A DNA stretch of 64,000 nucleotides, taken from the NCBI RefSeq assembly GCF_024139115.2, contig NC_085140.1, forward strand, positions 233,866,371 through 233,930,370. The letters run 5' to 3'. Made by a program: the position numbers and the translations under genes. Below are positions 23,020 to 34,023 of this stretch, piece by piece. Source of the DNA: Armigeres subalbatus (taxonomy: Eukaryota > Arthropoda > Insecta > Diptera > Culicidae). Numbering within the stretch: the first letter of the stretch is position 1; the number at the start of each line of letters is the position of its first letter. The notes under the pieces were generated by a model that saw only the letters and a program-made list of their open reading frames with translations, made no database searches and was not told where the DNA came from.

Positions 23020-25705
23020 TTATACTAAGGATACAGGAGCTAATCGTTGCAATAGAAGATTGCAACGATTTTTGTCTAAAATTGAAATTATTTTGTTGGA
23101 CATTTGTTGCAATGTCTCAATATTAGAAATTCTATGAAGTTCATTGGTACTATACCACGGAGGCAACTTCAGAATCATTTTCAAAATTTTATTTTGAATC
23201 CTCTGGAGTGCCTTCTTTCTGGTATTGCAGCAACTAGTCCATATTGGCACAGCATACAACATGGCAGGTCTAAAAATTTGTTTGTAAATCAAAAGTTTGT
23301 TCTTAAGACAAAGTTTTGATTTTCTGTTTATAAGTGGATATAGACACTTAATATATTTGTTACATTTGGCTTGAAGGCCTTCAATGTGATTTTTAAAAGT
23401 TAATTTAAAAGTTAAATTAAAAGTCCTAAATATTTAGCTTCGCTAGACCAATTAATTGGAACCCCATTCATAGTGACAATATGTCTGCTAGAAGGTTTCA
23501 AATAAGAAGCTCTCGGCTTATGTGGGAAAATTATAAGCTGAGTTTTGGAAGCATTCGGGGAAATTTTCCATTTTTGCAAGTAAGTGGAGGAAATATCCAA
23601 ACTTTTTGCAATCTAATACAAATGACACGAAGGCTTCGCCCTTTGGCTGAGAGACCTGTGTCATCAGCAAAAAAAAAGATTTTTGACACCCTGGTGGTAA
23701 ATCAGGTAAGTCAGAAGTAAAATGTTATACAATATGGGCCCCAGTATGCTGCCTTGGGGACACCAGCCCTTACAGGTAATCTATCAGATTTAGAATTCTG
23801 GTAGTTTACCTGCAGTAAGCGATCTGATAAATAATTTTGGATCAGTTTAATGATGTACAGAGGAAAATTAAAATTCATCAATTTTACAATCAAACCTTCA
23901 TGCCAAACACTGTCAAATGCTTTCTCTATATCAAGAAGAGCAATTCCAGTCGAATATCCTTCAGATTTGTTGAGCCGAATAAAATTCGTTACTCTTAATA
24001 ACTGATGGGTGGTTGAATGCCCATGGCGAAAACCAAATTGTTCATCAGCAAAAATAGAATTGTCATTAATATGAACCATCATTCTATTTAAAATAATCTT
24101 TTCAAACAGTTTGCTTATTGAAGAAAGCAAACTGATTGGGCGATAACTAGAAGCCTCAGCTGGATTTTTGTCCGGCTTCAAAATTGGAACAACTTTGGCG
24201 TTTTTCCATTTATCTGGGAAGTATGCCAATTGAAAACATTTGTTAAATAAATTAACCAAAAAGGATAAAGAGCTCTCAGGAAGTTTTTTGATAAGTATGT
24301 AGAAAATACCATCATCACCCGGGGCTTTCATATTTTTAAATTTTCTAGTAATAGATCTCACTTCATCCAAATTAGTTCCCAACGAAGGGTCAAAAATATT
24401 CTCTTGATTGAGAATGTCTTCGAAGCTCCGTGTAACCTGATCCTCAATTGGACTAGTGAGACCTAGACTAAAATTATGGGCACTCTCAAACTGCTGAGCA
24501 AGTTTTTGAGCCTTTTCGCCATTTGTTAATAAAATTTTATTTCCCTCTTTAAGCGCTGGAATTGGCTTTTGAGGTTTTTTTTAAAGAATTTTCGTTAATT
24601 TCCAAAAAGGTTTCGAACTGGGATCCAACTTCGAGACATTATTCTCAAAGTTGGTATTTCTCAGAATAGCGGAACGTTATTTAATTTCATTTTGCAAATC
24701 TTGCCAAATAACTTTCAACGCGGGATCGCGAGTTCTTTGGTATTGCCTTCTTCTCACATTTTTAAGACGGATCAGTAGCTGAAGATCGTCGTCAATAATA
24801 ATGGAGTTGAATTTAGTTTCACATTTAGGAATTGCAATGCCTCTGGCTTCGACAATTAAATTAGTCAAAGATACGAGAGCATTATCAATATCACTTTTGG
24901 TATCGAGAGGAATATCAACATCAAAATTCCTATCGACATACGTTTTATATAAATCCCAATCAGCTCTATGATAATTAAAAGTAGAGCTGATTGGATTATA
25001 AATGGCTTCTTGTGAGATTTCAAATGTCACAGGAAGATGATCAGAGTCAAAGTCAGCATGAGTTACCAATTGGCCACACAGCTGACTTGAATCCGTTAAA
25101 ACTAAATCAATTGTAGAAGGATTTCGACTGGAAGAAAAACAAGTTGGTCCATTGGGATATTGAATAGTATAATATCCTGCAGAACAATCTTCAAATAAAA
25201 TTTTACCATTGGAATTGCTTTGAGCATTATTCCATGAACGGTGTTTGGCATTGAAGTCACCAATTACGAAGAATTTTGATTTGTTGCGAGTCAGAATTTG
25301 AAGATCAGCTTTCAACAAATTCTTTTGCTGCCCATTGCATTGAAAAGGCAAGTAGGCTGCAATGAAGGAAAATTGTCCAAAATTTGTTTCAACAGAAACT
25401 CCCAAGGTTTCAAAAACTTTGGTTTCAAATGAAGAAAATAATTTATGTTTGATACGTCTATTAATGACAATGGCGACCCCACCACAGGCGCTGTCAAGAC
25501 GATCATTTCTGTAGATAAAATAGTTTGGATCTCTTTTAATGGAGAGTCCTGGTTTTAAATACGTTTCAGTTATAATGACAATATGCACATTATGAACTGA
25601 AAGGAAGTTGAATAATTCATCTTCCTTACCCTTTAGAAAGCGGGCATTCCAATTTAGAACTTTCACACAATTATTTGGATCCATTGAAACGAAGTCCGAT
25701 AACAA
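23020..25705 (-). pseudogene. Juan ORF2: endonuclease and reverse transcriptase
   Basis: The endonuclease frame (25705-24677, 342 codons) has VKVLNWNARFLKGKEDEL, ITETYL, VIGDFNAKH and SDHLPV, the usual AP-endonuclease motifs. It ends at an in-frame TAA after LQNEIK. The downstream protein (RSAILR..., then GDDGIFY, SYRPISLLSSISKLFEKI, EQFGFRHGHSTTHQLL, LLDIEKAFDSVWHEG) continues at 24382-23711. A shift follows at GVPKAAYWGP, normally GVPQGSILGP. The catalytic FFADDTGLSAKG is still readable near 23670, in another frame. The tail includes SEAKYLGLLI and RPAMLYAVPIWTSCCN. The protein is intact in content but broken by at least three lesions. Confidence 0.88.
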
Positions 25706-25819
25706 TTTTTTGTGTGTACTTTATACCAACCTGAACAGCTTCAGGAATGGTATTTGCTTTGAACATTGCATCAATCATGTGATGCAATTGTTCAGTTAAA
25801 AAATCAAAATCGAGAGCAG

Positions 25820-27064
25820 TCATGCTACCTGAATCGGCAACATGACCGTTATTTTCCGTTGGGACATGGGTATAAACCTCATTTTGAGAAGAGAAATTTT
25901 GTCTACCAGCAGCGATGTTTGCATACGTAGGTACATTCGAAAAATTGAATTTACTGAAGTGCTTGCTACCCGTTGACGAGCGGCAAAATTTGTTTGTGAA
26001 TTGTGGTGGGTATGAATTGCTCGACCGGTAACCGGTTTCGAAATTTGAGCGTTTGAAAAATTTCTACCCGTCGAATCTGGGATCCGATTGGAATTTCCGT
26101 CATCAATTTTGCACGGGAATTCAAAACTTTTTGCGTGAAGGGCATTCCCAGAAATTGGATTTATGATTGCCCCCACAATTTGCACATTTAAATTTATTGG
26201 AATCTTCTCTCACAGGACATGCGTCCTTGGCGTGAGAGGTTCCACCACAAATCATGCATTTAGCATCCATGTGACAATGTTTGGTTCCATGACCCCACTT
26301 TTGGCACTTACGGCACTGGGTGGGGTTTTGGAAATTTTCCCCCAGGCCTGCGGAAATGTTCCCATGTAACACGGACATGAGACATAATACAGGCCTTTTC
26401 CAAACTTTTCATATTATTTAGTTCACTTTTGTTAAAATGAACTAAATAAAATTCTTGAGAAATGCCCCTCTGGGAAGAACCAGAGTGGGATTTCTTTTTC
26501 ATCTTAATTACTTGGACTGGTGAAAATCCAAGTAATTGAGAAATTTCAATTTTAATCTCATCCAGTGATTTGTCATCACTGGGGAGACCTTTCAAGACGA
26601 CTTTGAACAATCGCTCAGTTTTGTCGTCGTATGTGAAGAATTTATGGCGCTTCTCAGTTAAATACTGAAGAAGACGTTTGCGATCGTCAAAGGATCCCGG
26701 CAAAACGCGGCAGTCACCCTTCCTAGCAATCTGAAATGAAACCTTGATCCCCTGAAGGTTACTCAAAATCTCATTCCTAAAGCCAGAAAACTCGGCAACA
26801 GATACCACAATCGGCGGAATCCTTTGCTTTTTCGCATGAATCGAATCACCTGGGCTAGATTCGATTTGCTCAATATCATCATTAATCAAATCGAACTGAT
26901 TGCTCAGTTCGATAGGAGACCGACATTAGAGTTTGAAGGAATATCTGAATTCTCCAGCTTCCTTCTATTTTTCCGCGCTTTGGCAGGACGGTCTTGAAAC
27001 CTTGTTTCTTTGAAGGAAGTGGAGAATTCAAAGACTCCTTCCTCTTGTTTTTATTAATACTCAT
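25820..27064 (-). pseudogene. Juan ORF1: gag-like zinc-knuckle protein
   Basis: The start is MSINKNKRKESLNSPLPSKK at 27064, broken by a shift near 26900. The body (26889-26308) carries the PRE_C2HC/RRM-like part (FFTYDDKTERLFKVVLKGLP). The 26378-26121 frame has three CCHC knuckles (CRKCQKWGHGTKHC, CMICGGTSHAKDAC, CANCGGNHKSNFWEC), and a glutamine/asparagine-rich tail runs to 25820. ORF1 proteins of this type coat LINE RNA. The frame changes three times. Confidence 0.85.
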
Positions 27065-27344
27065 TGCTGAGCGTGGAGACGTGACCTTCTAAGAGGTTTT
27101 TTCCCAGAACGGTGTCCCTGCAGGATTACCACCGCTTGTCGGAATTTTACTTCCGCAAACGGGTCCAACGTAAAACGAAGGCACGGGTCCTTGCAAAGAT
27201 CGTAACGGGATCAGTGGGTACAAATAGCGCTAAGAAGCACCGTTAAAATTAAAATAGCTTCGGGTAGTATTAAAAACTTCCTTCCGCAAAGAGAGAAAGA
27301 ACCGCACAGCACGAAAGCACGATGCGGTCTGCGAAGCGATTTCT

Positions 27345-27475
27345 AATCTGCTATTCAACATAGCTCTGGAAGGTGCAATTCAAAGATCTGGTGTGCAAAC
27401 AAACGGAACCATCATCAACAAGTCTTACATGCTCCTTGGTTTTGCGGATGACGTCGTCGGTGTAGATCGCTAAAC
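27345..27475 (+). pseudogene. right part of the RTE-type RT split by Juan
   Basis: The plus strand encodes LLFNIALEGAIQRSG, then INKSYMLLGFADDVVGVDR, followed by a stop. It contains the catalytic FADD and is continuous with 22696-22785 once the Juan element is removed. The 3' remainder is not found beyond about 27475. Confidence 0.75.
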
Positions 27476-27608
27476 AGAACCTTTTGATGCAACGACAGAG
27501 CTGAAAGCCTCGAAAGAATCTTGGCATTTTCGAAAGTAACCAGAGGAAAATAATGTACAATGAAAGGTTGTCAATGTACTGCTCTTGAACCAAGTTAGGC
27601 TTGGATTC

Positions 27609-27674
27609 GTACGGAAGAACTCATGCGAAAAGATTTGGAGCGTACGGAAGAACTCATGCGAAAAGATTTGGAGC
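27609..27674 (+). repeat. perfect 33-bp tandem duplication
   Basis: The unit beginning CGTACGGAAGAACTCATGCG occurs twice back to back with no difference. On the plus strand it reads as 11 codons, RTEELMRKDLE, repeated, then LLEICDRLVKLAG and a stop. The source gene is not recognised. The frame has an upstream stop, so it is at best a remnant. Confidence 0.8.
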
Positions 27675-28172
27675 TGCTGGAGATTTGCGACCGTTTGGTC
27701 AAGTTGGCAGGAACCGTAGTTGCACTCTTTCTTTTATTAATGTAGGACCAAAAAGCTAAAGGATGTGTCTGAAATTTAATTGAAGACTTTGAATATACTT
27801 CCGGGAGCATTCGTGTAGTATTCGTTCATACTACGCTGAGCGGTCCACCAAGGTTGGTTGAAGCTATTTGAAGAACGTCGTACTTTGAAAATATCTTTTA
27901 GCCCAGTGGTGCTCAGGTACACGCTGCGGGCCAAAATGAAATTTTGCGCCAATGCCACGGGCCGCAATGAGGTTTTTAATTTTATATAACAGCTTATTTT
28001 GAGAACTCGTTACTAGTAGATGTTCCTGAAATGTTAGGCAATGCTTTTTCTTCCAAAATGAATCAAATATACAAACAACAAAATGTAGATTTGTAATGTA
28101 GATTAAATGTATTTGAAAATCAATAGAAAGAAAAAACTTGTTGCATTTCAATACATAGTTCACTTACATTTT

Positions 28173-28428
28173 TCATGAGCAAGCCTTCAGGTTAGAGGTC
28201 GAAATACGCAAGGAATTGTCCAAATGTTCATCAGTTATCTTATTTCTAGCTTTTAACTTTACTTGCTTCATTACGGAAAACAGTTGTTCAAAAATGTACG
28301 TGGATCCAAACAAAAAAGCTACGATAAGAGCATGTTTTCGCAGCTCTGGGAAGCACTTTTCCGGAATAAATTTGGCATAGCATTGAATCATGATGACGAT
28401 CAAATTTTTCTCGCAGTTCCGTATCGCA
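28173..28428 (-). pseudogene. hAT transposase C-terminal dimerisation region
   Basis: The minus strand encodes LRKHALIVAFLFGSTYIFEQ, then LFSVMKQVKLKARNKITDEH and LRISTSNL. This is the hAT C-terminal dimerisation signature (FGSTYVCEQLFSVMK...SRLTDEHL) of the GTF2IRD2/ZBED-like transposase group. Upstream codons to 28428 (CDTELREKF) are in another frame, so a shift lies near 28400. Contiguity with 31230 is broken by the nested element. Confidence 0.82.
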
Positions 28429-29107
28429 CACTCAGCCAAGAAAACTAGTGAAAGCCATACGAATATCTTATGTTTTTTTGCTATAAGATTTAGTTATAAG
28501 CTTCATACGATCGTCTTATGAACTGTGTGTTATATGACCGAGAATGATTTTCATAAGTTTCTCTTATGAAAATATTAAGTTTTTTTTAGAGCCTATAAAT
28601 AAATTCATAATGGAATCTTATGAACGTCAAAACTTATTGCATATAAAGATCATAACATTCTCAACCCATTTCTTATATATATTATTATTATGTTCTTCCA
28701 CAAAATCAAGAGAAGAAAATACAAACCATTGCCCCAAATCATTGTAACATAATATTTTATTTACCACTTAAACTATTTACTTCTCACTCTGCATTCACAT
28801 CAATAATACCGTAGTAACTGCGACACTCTGCATTCATGTCAGTAAAATCGGATTCACCCGAATGATGTTTCATCTAGATGGCTAGTTGGTAGACTCGAGA
28901 TTTGTTCAATCGTATGTCGTACATGGTGTCTTGCCTTAACAAGGCTCTGTAAATATAAACTTTATTCAACAACTAACTATATTTAATAAGAGAAACAATT
29001 ACTCACATTTTTTATCCTTCCCAGTTGATGGTTGCGTCTGTGATGAAAACTGCGTCCACTTTACACATTCCGCCATATCAACTCACCATTTCATAAGATT
29101 TATCTTA

Positions 29108-30995
29108 CACTGAGGAAAAATTCTCGCATGATTTTCATAAGATCAGCTTATGGACGAACTTTTTTCAGCTTTTTCCGGGTTTCATAAGACTCTTATGCAT
29201 TGTATACGATTGCGAACAAACTTCATAAGATACCAACCAGCTTTTCATATAGCAACATCATGATTGCCATAAGAGCACTTATGAATTTCGTTGAATGAAT
29301 CGGCGAACAGAAAAGTAGCATAATCATAAGAGAGCGCTTATGAATTTCATTTATTATTCATTGTGAAAAAAAACCCTCCCGAAGCGTCAGTTGAAAAAAG
29401 AATATGGCTATCTGAAACGACTTGCTCGCTGATTTGCAACCGACTAATTAATATTTAGTAATTGTATAATGTTGTAATGTGTCATTCAAGTACAGTGCTT
29501 TAGTATTGTCAACAGACTAAGTGATTTTATTTTTGTTATTGTCTATCCGGAGCAAAGTTAGAACGCTTTTTATACCGAAGTTGGATTTTTCTCCCAGATA
29601 CGGGCAACTTTCCCAACTTCGGAAGTAGTGCGCTGGATTCGCCTAAAGATGCGCTGAACAACGCATCAATTAGTTTGACAGATAAAACTTCGGCGGAAAT
29701 TTCGGTTCAGAAGTCCCGACTTCCGAATTCTTAAGTTGGTGCTACGCCGACAACACAAGGTAAGAAAATATAATACTCAAATACACTTTTACTCAAAAAC
29801 CAGGTGCACTTATCCCAGGGCATGCACGGATTGTTCCGGATTGATGTTGTTCGAACGTCAACATCAGAAATATACATGGTTGGTAAACTTCGCTGCAGAT
29901 AATTCGATGCCGTCGGAATGGTTTTCATCACGACTCGTTAAAACTTGATAGTGAAACTTTTTAAATTTAAAAAATGTGAATTCCAGTGCTTTTAATAAAT
30001 GTAACAATAAAATATTTGGTGAATTAATCAATGTGCTAAAAATCGGTAATGAATATTAAAATTAACAACGGAAAACAATTAAATTTTTTGATGTGACTGT
30101 TAAATACTTTGGCAAACTGAAATATTCTATAGTATTTCTATCTAAAACAAAAAAAAATAAAAAAAGGTTAATGTTAAAAAAAAATCAGAAGATCAATTAT
30201 GTATGTATGTGAAAAATATTGATAATGTATAGATGTAGATTCAAAAATGTGTATCAGTTTATCAAACATCGAGAATAAATTTTCGAAACAAGCTTTGCCT
30301 TCCTTGTTTTCTCTCCTTATAATTTGTTTTTTTAATGATAATTATATTACATTATATCCTCCTATTGACGAATTTAAGAGACAAAAAGAAGAAGACATGT
30401 GATGGTGAGAAACAACAAAATCGTTCATGGCAAAGTACGGCGACGATTTTAAAATGCATACATTAAATTCAGAACAAAATGTAATTAAAAACCAATCAAT
30501 GCAATGTGCGAGAAAAATGGAAGCTTTTTTAGGTGCATAATATACGAAAAAATACATAATTTGGAATAATTGTTCTAAATATATAGTTTTTCATTTTTCT
30601 CGCACTTTACATTGATTAGTTTTTAATTACATTTCGTTTTGAATTTAATATATGCATTTTAAAATCGTCGCCGTACTTTGCCATGAACGATTTTGTTGTT
30701 TCTCACCATCGCATGTCTTCTTCTTTTCGCCTCTCGAATTTGTCCATTAAGATTCATATCTCATGGTTTTGAAAAACATAAGACAGACTAATGGAATTGA
30801 ATGAAGCGAGAGTTCCACTCCCAATGCTAATTCATAAGTGCATCTTATGAACCACATTGCGAATTATTATGAAAATAATATACATCTCATTGCGGTTGCA
30901 AATCTTAAGACGCTCTTATGAACATCATAATTATTTCTTATGTCCCCATTTCAAAAGCAAAACTTATGACGGTCATAGGTGCTTTTTCCTCAGTG
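29108..30995. mobile_element. inner 1.9-kb TIR element, CACTGAGGAAAAA ends
   Basis: CACTGAGGAAAAA at 29108-29120 and its inverse at 30983-30995 are perfect. TA flanks both ends (29106-29107, 30996-30997). CATAAG palindromes lie just inside both ends, as in the host element around it. The centre (29380-30350) is AT-rich with no usable frame. A 150-bp-arm palindrome lies at 30370-30742. Confidence 0.8.
30370..30742. repeat. long palindrome, about 150-bp arms
   Basis: The left arm (30370-30519) runs from AATTTAAGAGACAAAAAGAA to TGTGCGAGAAAAATG. The right arm (30592-30742) is its near-perfect inverse. Between them is about 72 bases of AT-rich loop. Conserved segments include ATCGTTCATGGCAAAGTACG. 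It fits a young foldback MITE. Confidence 0.88.
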
Positions 30996-31234
30996 TATGA
31001 CTTTTTCACATCAAGAGTTGCGATGAAAATCATAAGATAATTCTTATGTTTATTTTTTCTATTGATAATTCCTATGAACTTCATAAGATACAAAAATGAA
31101 TTCCATAACAGGTCAATAATTATCATAAGAGGCTCAATAAAAATGAAATTCGAATATTTATTCATGCTGCATAAGATGAGTCTTATGATAGTCCTAAGAT
31201 AGTTTAGTTGAGTGCACTGTTATTCGATGAGTTC

Positions 31235-31500
31235 CATTTGGATATTATCTGGAGCTTACTCGACATCAACACTGGATGGAGCAAAGAAAAGTTTTAGAAT
31301 TTTATCATGCGCTTAGAAATCTCCAAATCTTCGAGCAAAATCATTTTTCATCGTTTGGGGTTCGTCAACGTATTTTTTTGTCGACGACACGATGTAATTT
31401 CCGAGAGTAGGGAAATGGGCAAAATTCAGAATTTCCATCTGTTTCTCCCACAACAAGATCCGACACTTCTGGTAATTTTCAAAAATGGGCAACTTCACGT
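31235..31500 (-). pseudogene. hAT transposase, block before the nested element
   Basis: The minus strand reads CRILLWEKQMEILNFAHFPT, then FARRFGDF and VDVEXAPDNIQMELIE. This matches the region before the dimerisation domain in the same hAT group (LWERQL...AHFPTL...RRFSDF...LQMELIELQCD). One stop and a shift are visible. It joins the 28173-28428 block after the nested element is removed. Confidence 0.78.
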
Positions 31501-31617
31501 TTTCCTATGAAAAATGATTTTTTTATTATTAAAATAAAATGCTTCCGCGGGCCGCATTTGCCACCCCAGCGAGCCACATGCGGCCCGCGGGCCGCTAGAT
31601 GAGCACCACTGTAGCCG

Positions 31618-32239
31618 GATGATTTGTTCGACGTTGCTGTAGAAGACGGTAACGGAGTCGTTTGATGAATGATCGAGTATGATACATGGATTATTTACGA
31701 ATACCAAGTTAAAAAGTTTAATTTAGTCTGTGGTTTTATTTTTTACATTTCGAAGGTCGTTCTGGCATAATCTAATTGATAATATTGGCTTTACCAGGGC
31801 ACGTCCTTGTTCGGTTGGAGCGGTGATTAGCTAGTATCCTTTGATATCCTCATCAGAATAAAATTAAGAAGATTATAATCGCCAAAGCATATAATAACGT
31901 CGCGCAATTAGCTCGATTTTAAACAATTGTTTAATGGAATATACGTGCCTTGAATAATTTTCAGGGGAGCTGTTAGGACGAATGTAGATGCAGCAAACAA
32001 ATAAAGAGAAATGCGGTAGAATAATTAGCACAGCAGTTGGTTAGAGGCTGTCGCAATCGGCAAGGGTCACCTCTTTACATTTCAGCTCAGTTTTTACAGC
32101 AATCAATACCTCTCCGCCGCGTAGCAAATTACAGGTAAAGCATTATAGCATATTCAGATTATGAGAATTTACGAGGTATTTTACGTGAGGTCGTATGAAA
32201 GGAAAATGAGATGAGTGCACTTTAACATCAATATATACT
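31618..32239. other. non-coding intron sequence
   Basis: No gene, repeat boundary or RNA was recognised. It is AT-rich. Confidence 0.4.
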
Positions 32240-32835
32240 TCATTTATTTATTTATTTCTTCGTCTTCAGCTATGCTGTACAGACTGCTGCTTCTAAAATT
32301 AACTTACATATAGTAGACGCCTAATGTTATTTTTAAAGGAAGCCTGTTAACGTTAAAATCAAAATCAGACAAGCCATTGAGAAGGTTGAAACATCTTTCT
32401 AGCGGATGGTTCTGGCCGAAAACGGAGGTATGTCTTCTAGCCCAAAATAGTTGCCGCTGACGGGAGCGGCGAGCCGGAACATAAAAGGTGACACGCTGTA
32501 GTAGCTCATCACAGTCCAGCCGGTGGCTTAGCAGGTCGAAGGCGAACATCCTCTGCAAATATGCACGTCTTTGGCGGAGTGGTTCCAAGTGTATCAGCTG
32601 ACAACGATTCTCATACTATGGTAATCGCAAACGATTGGTCCAGGGCAACCTCTTGAGGGAAAACTACGTTGAACTCGTTCGATACGGGCTGACTGCCCTT
32701 CATGGAACGTTGCCCAAACTGGTACGGCATATTCAAGTACGCTGCGAACAAGACAGCTGTACAAACTTTTTAAAGCATACACGTCGTTGAATTCCGCGCT
32801 GTTGCGACGAATGAAACCGAGCAATGTCGTTAAGC
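32240..32835 (-). pseudogene. LINE ORF2 C-terminus and 3' tail, 5'-truncated
   Basis: On the minus strand, MLGFIRRNSAEFNDVYALKS, then LYSCLVRSVLEYAVPVWATF (32824-32600) and RQRQLFWARRHTSVFGQNHP plus FDFDFNVNRLPL (32588-32304) match the tail following RT in I/Jockey-superclade LINEs. The element ends at about 32250 in an ATAAATAAATAAAT tail, and one frameshift lies near 32595. It is 5'-truncated at about 32835. The clade is not resolved. Confidence 0.7.
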
Positions 32836-34010
32836 AATTGCAGTGTGTAACTAAGTCTCTGTGGGGACAACGATGTCAAAACCACAAGAAAGCAAAGAGA
32901 GAAGAAAAGTATTCGTTTTTGTCCTTAACAATACAGTGTTACAGATTGACAAGTTGAATTCTGCACGTTTATGGGCGATGATGATGCATTAAAGTTTAAC
33001 AATACACCAACTTCCTTGAGCAATGATTTGTATAACAATTTTGTGAAAAACAAACTTTCTGGAGAGAGCTCACATGGTCCTACGGGGAGCATGTAATCGT
33101 CAAGAGTTACAAATAAACGAATATCTGTGTGAGAATGACTTTGACTGCGATTTTCAAAAACATGCCAGCTGCCAAAGGGTCGGTTCAGAACACTTGCTCT
33201 TGTGGGTGCGACTTTGCTGGCCGAAACGAGCTAACGGGAAGCGAACAATGCAAAGACGTGCTCTCTTGGCTTTCGTCAGGGAAAGCGGATAGTTGGAAGA
33301 AGATTTCCCTCCGAAAAGTCAATTCGGGCAAAGTTTTTGTTGGCTGGATAGCCTGCTTTGGGTCAATTCAACATATGCCCCTTGATTCGGTAACCGAACG
33401 AGTTCTGCTGTCCGTCCAAGTCCACGCATCGTGCCATCCGTCAGCCCATCCGGCGAATCACGCCACCCGTCGGCGCAACCATTCACCGGCAATCCGATGA
33501 GTTCCGCTCTCCGTAGACCCATTTTGGGCATCTGTCGAGCAATTGTGCAAGGACAATGCCACCCGTCAGCTATTCCGAAACAACAAGCCAAGCTATCAAA
33601 CTTAACGCCGTATACGGTGGAGAATCTTGCGAGTTTCGGCCTTTCGGCATCGGTCAGCACGGCCCACCCTGTAATTCGTCGACCGAACGGTCAAGCCAAG
33701 CTACCCATCGGCTAACCCATCGAGCTGAGATCCCTTTCCTATCGGCGATTCGTTCACGCAATCGAGCATCAAGTTGGCTTTGTAGGCAGTCTGCCATTGT
33801 CAACCAACCCCCATAATTACCGTGAGTAAACTATATCTAACCTAACCTCCAAGCTTCCGATTTTTAGCAACTTCGAAAACCTCCCCGTTACCTCTATCGA
33901 CCCTGGCACTAAAAGAGGTCTTGCGTGTCCACTCCGTTGGCTATAGACCAATAGTCTTTGGGTTAGGGCGGGTTTCCTTTATTAGGACCTGTCGACGGTT
34001 CCTTTAGGGC
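32836..34010. other. unclassified, GC-richer from 33070 on
   Basis: From 33070 to 33830 the base composition rises, with overlapping short frames on both strands. Phrases such as CCGTCAGC and CATCCG recur (near 33440, 33460, 33560). This looks like an untranslated leader of a retroelement rather than a host gene. No protein motif was recognised. Confidence 0.4.
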
Positions 34011-34023
34011 AAGAGACCGTACC

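Larger units (their letters stand above)
22786..27330 (-). mobile_element. Juan-type Jockey retrotransposon, near full length
   Basis: The element is bounded by a perfect 14-bp target duplication (GCGAAGCGATTTCT at 22772-22785 and 27331-27344). It carries a poly(A) tail on its own strand, seen as a run of more than 20 T beginning at 22786. The 4.5 kb length matches the roughly 4.7 kb known for Juan elements of Aedes. It has a 5' leader (27330-27065), a gag-like ORF1 (27064-25820) and ORF2 with endonuclease and RT (25705-23020). Several stops and shifts make it inactive. It lies in the last osp intron, in the same orientation as osp. Confidence 0.9.
28429..31214. mobile_element. CATAAG/CTTATG-rich element nested in hAT
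   Basis: The left end is CACTCAGCCAAG and the right end is CTAAACT...GTTGAGTG, giving short inverted ends (CACTCAR). CA (or GCAC) is duplicated at both sides (28426-28429, 31214-31217). The insertion separates hAT codons that rejoin as QMELIE and then CDTELREKF. The interior holds many palindromes of the form CATAAG-N3..6-CTTATG, and an inner member of what looks like the same family sits at 29108-30995. No protein is recognised. Confidence 0.65.
27904..31611 (-). mobile_element. hAT transposon relic with nested insertion
   Basis: The ends are inverted: CAGTGGTGCTC at 27904-27914 and GAGCACCACTG at 31601-31611. Both are followed inward by CGGGCCGCA-type sequence typical of one hAT group. TAGCC flanks both sides (27899-27903, 31612-31616), shorter than the classical 8-bp hAT duplication. 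The minus-strand transposase C-terminal half is present in two blocks (31500-31230 and 28428-28176), separated by the nested element at 28429-31214. The N-terminal half is absent. Confidence 0.82.

Noticed and set aside
29731..29948. Short overlapping frames near 29.8 kb as remnants of a transposase
   Set aside because: No motif of any transposase family was seen in either strand.
33070..33810. Protein-coding gene in the GC-richer block
   Set aside because: Overlapping frames on both strands with no conserved motif and no consistent splice signals.
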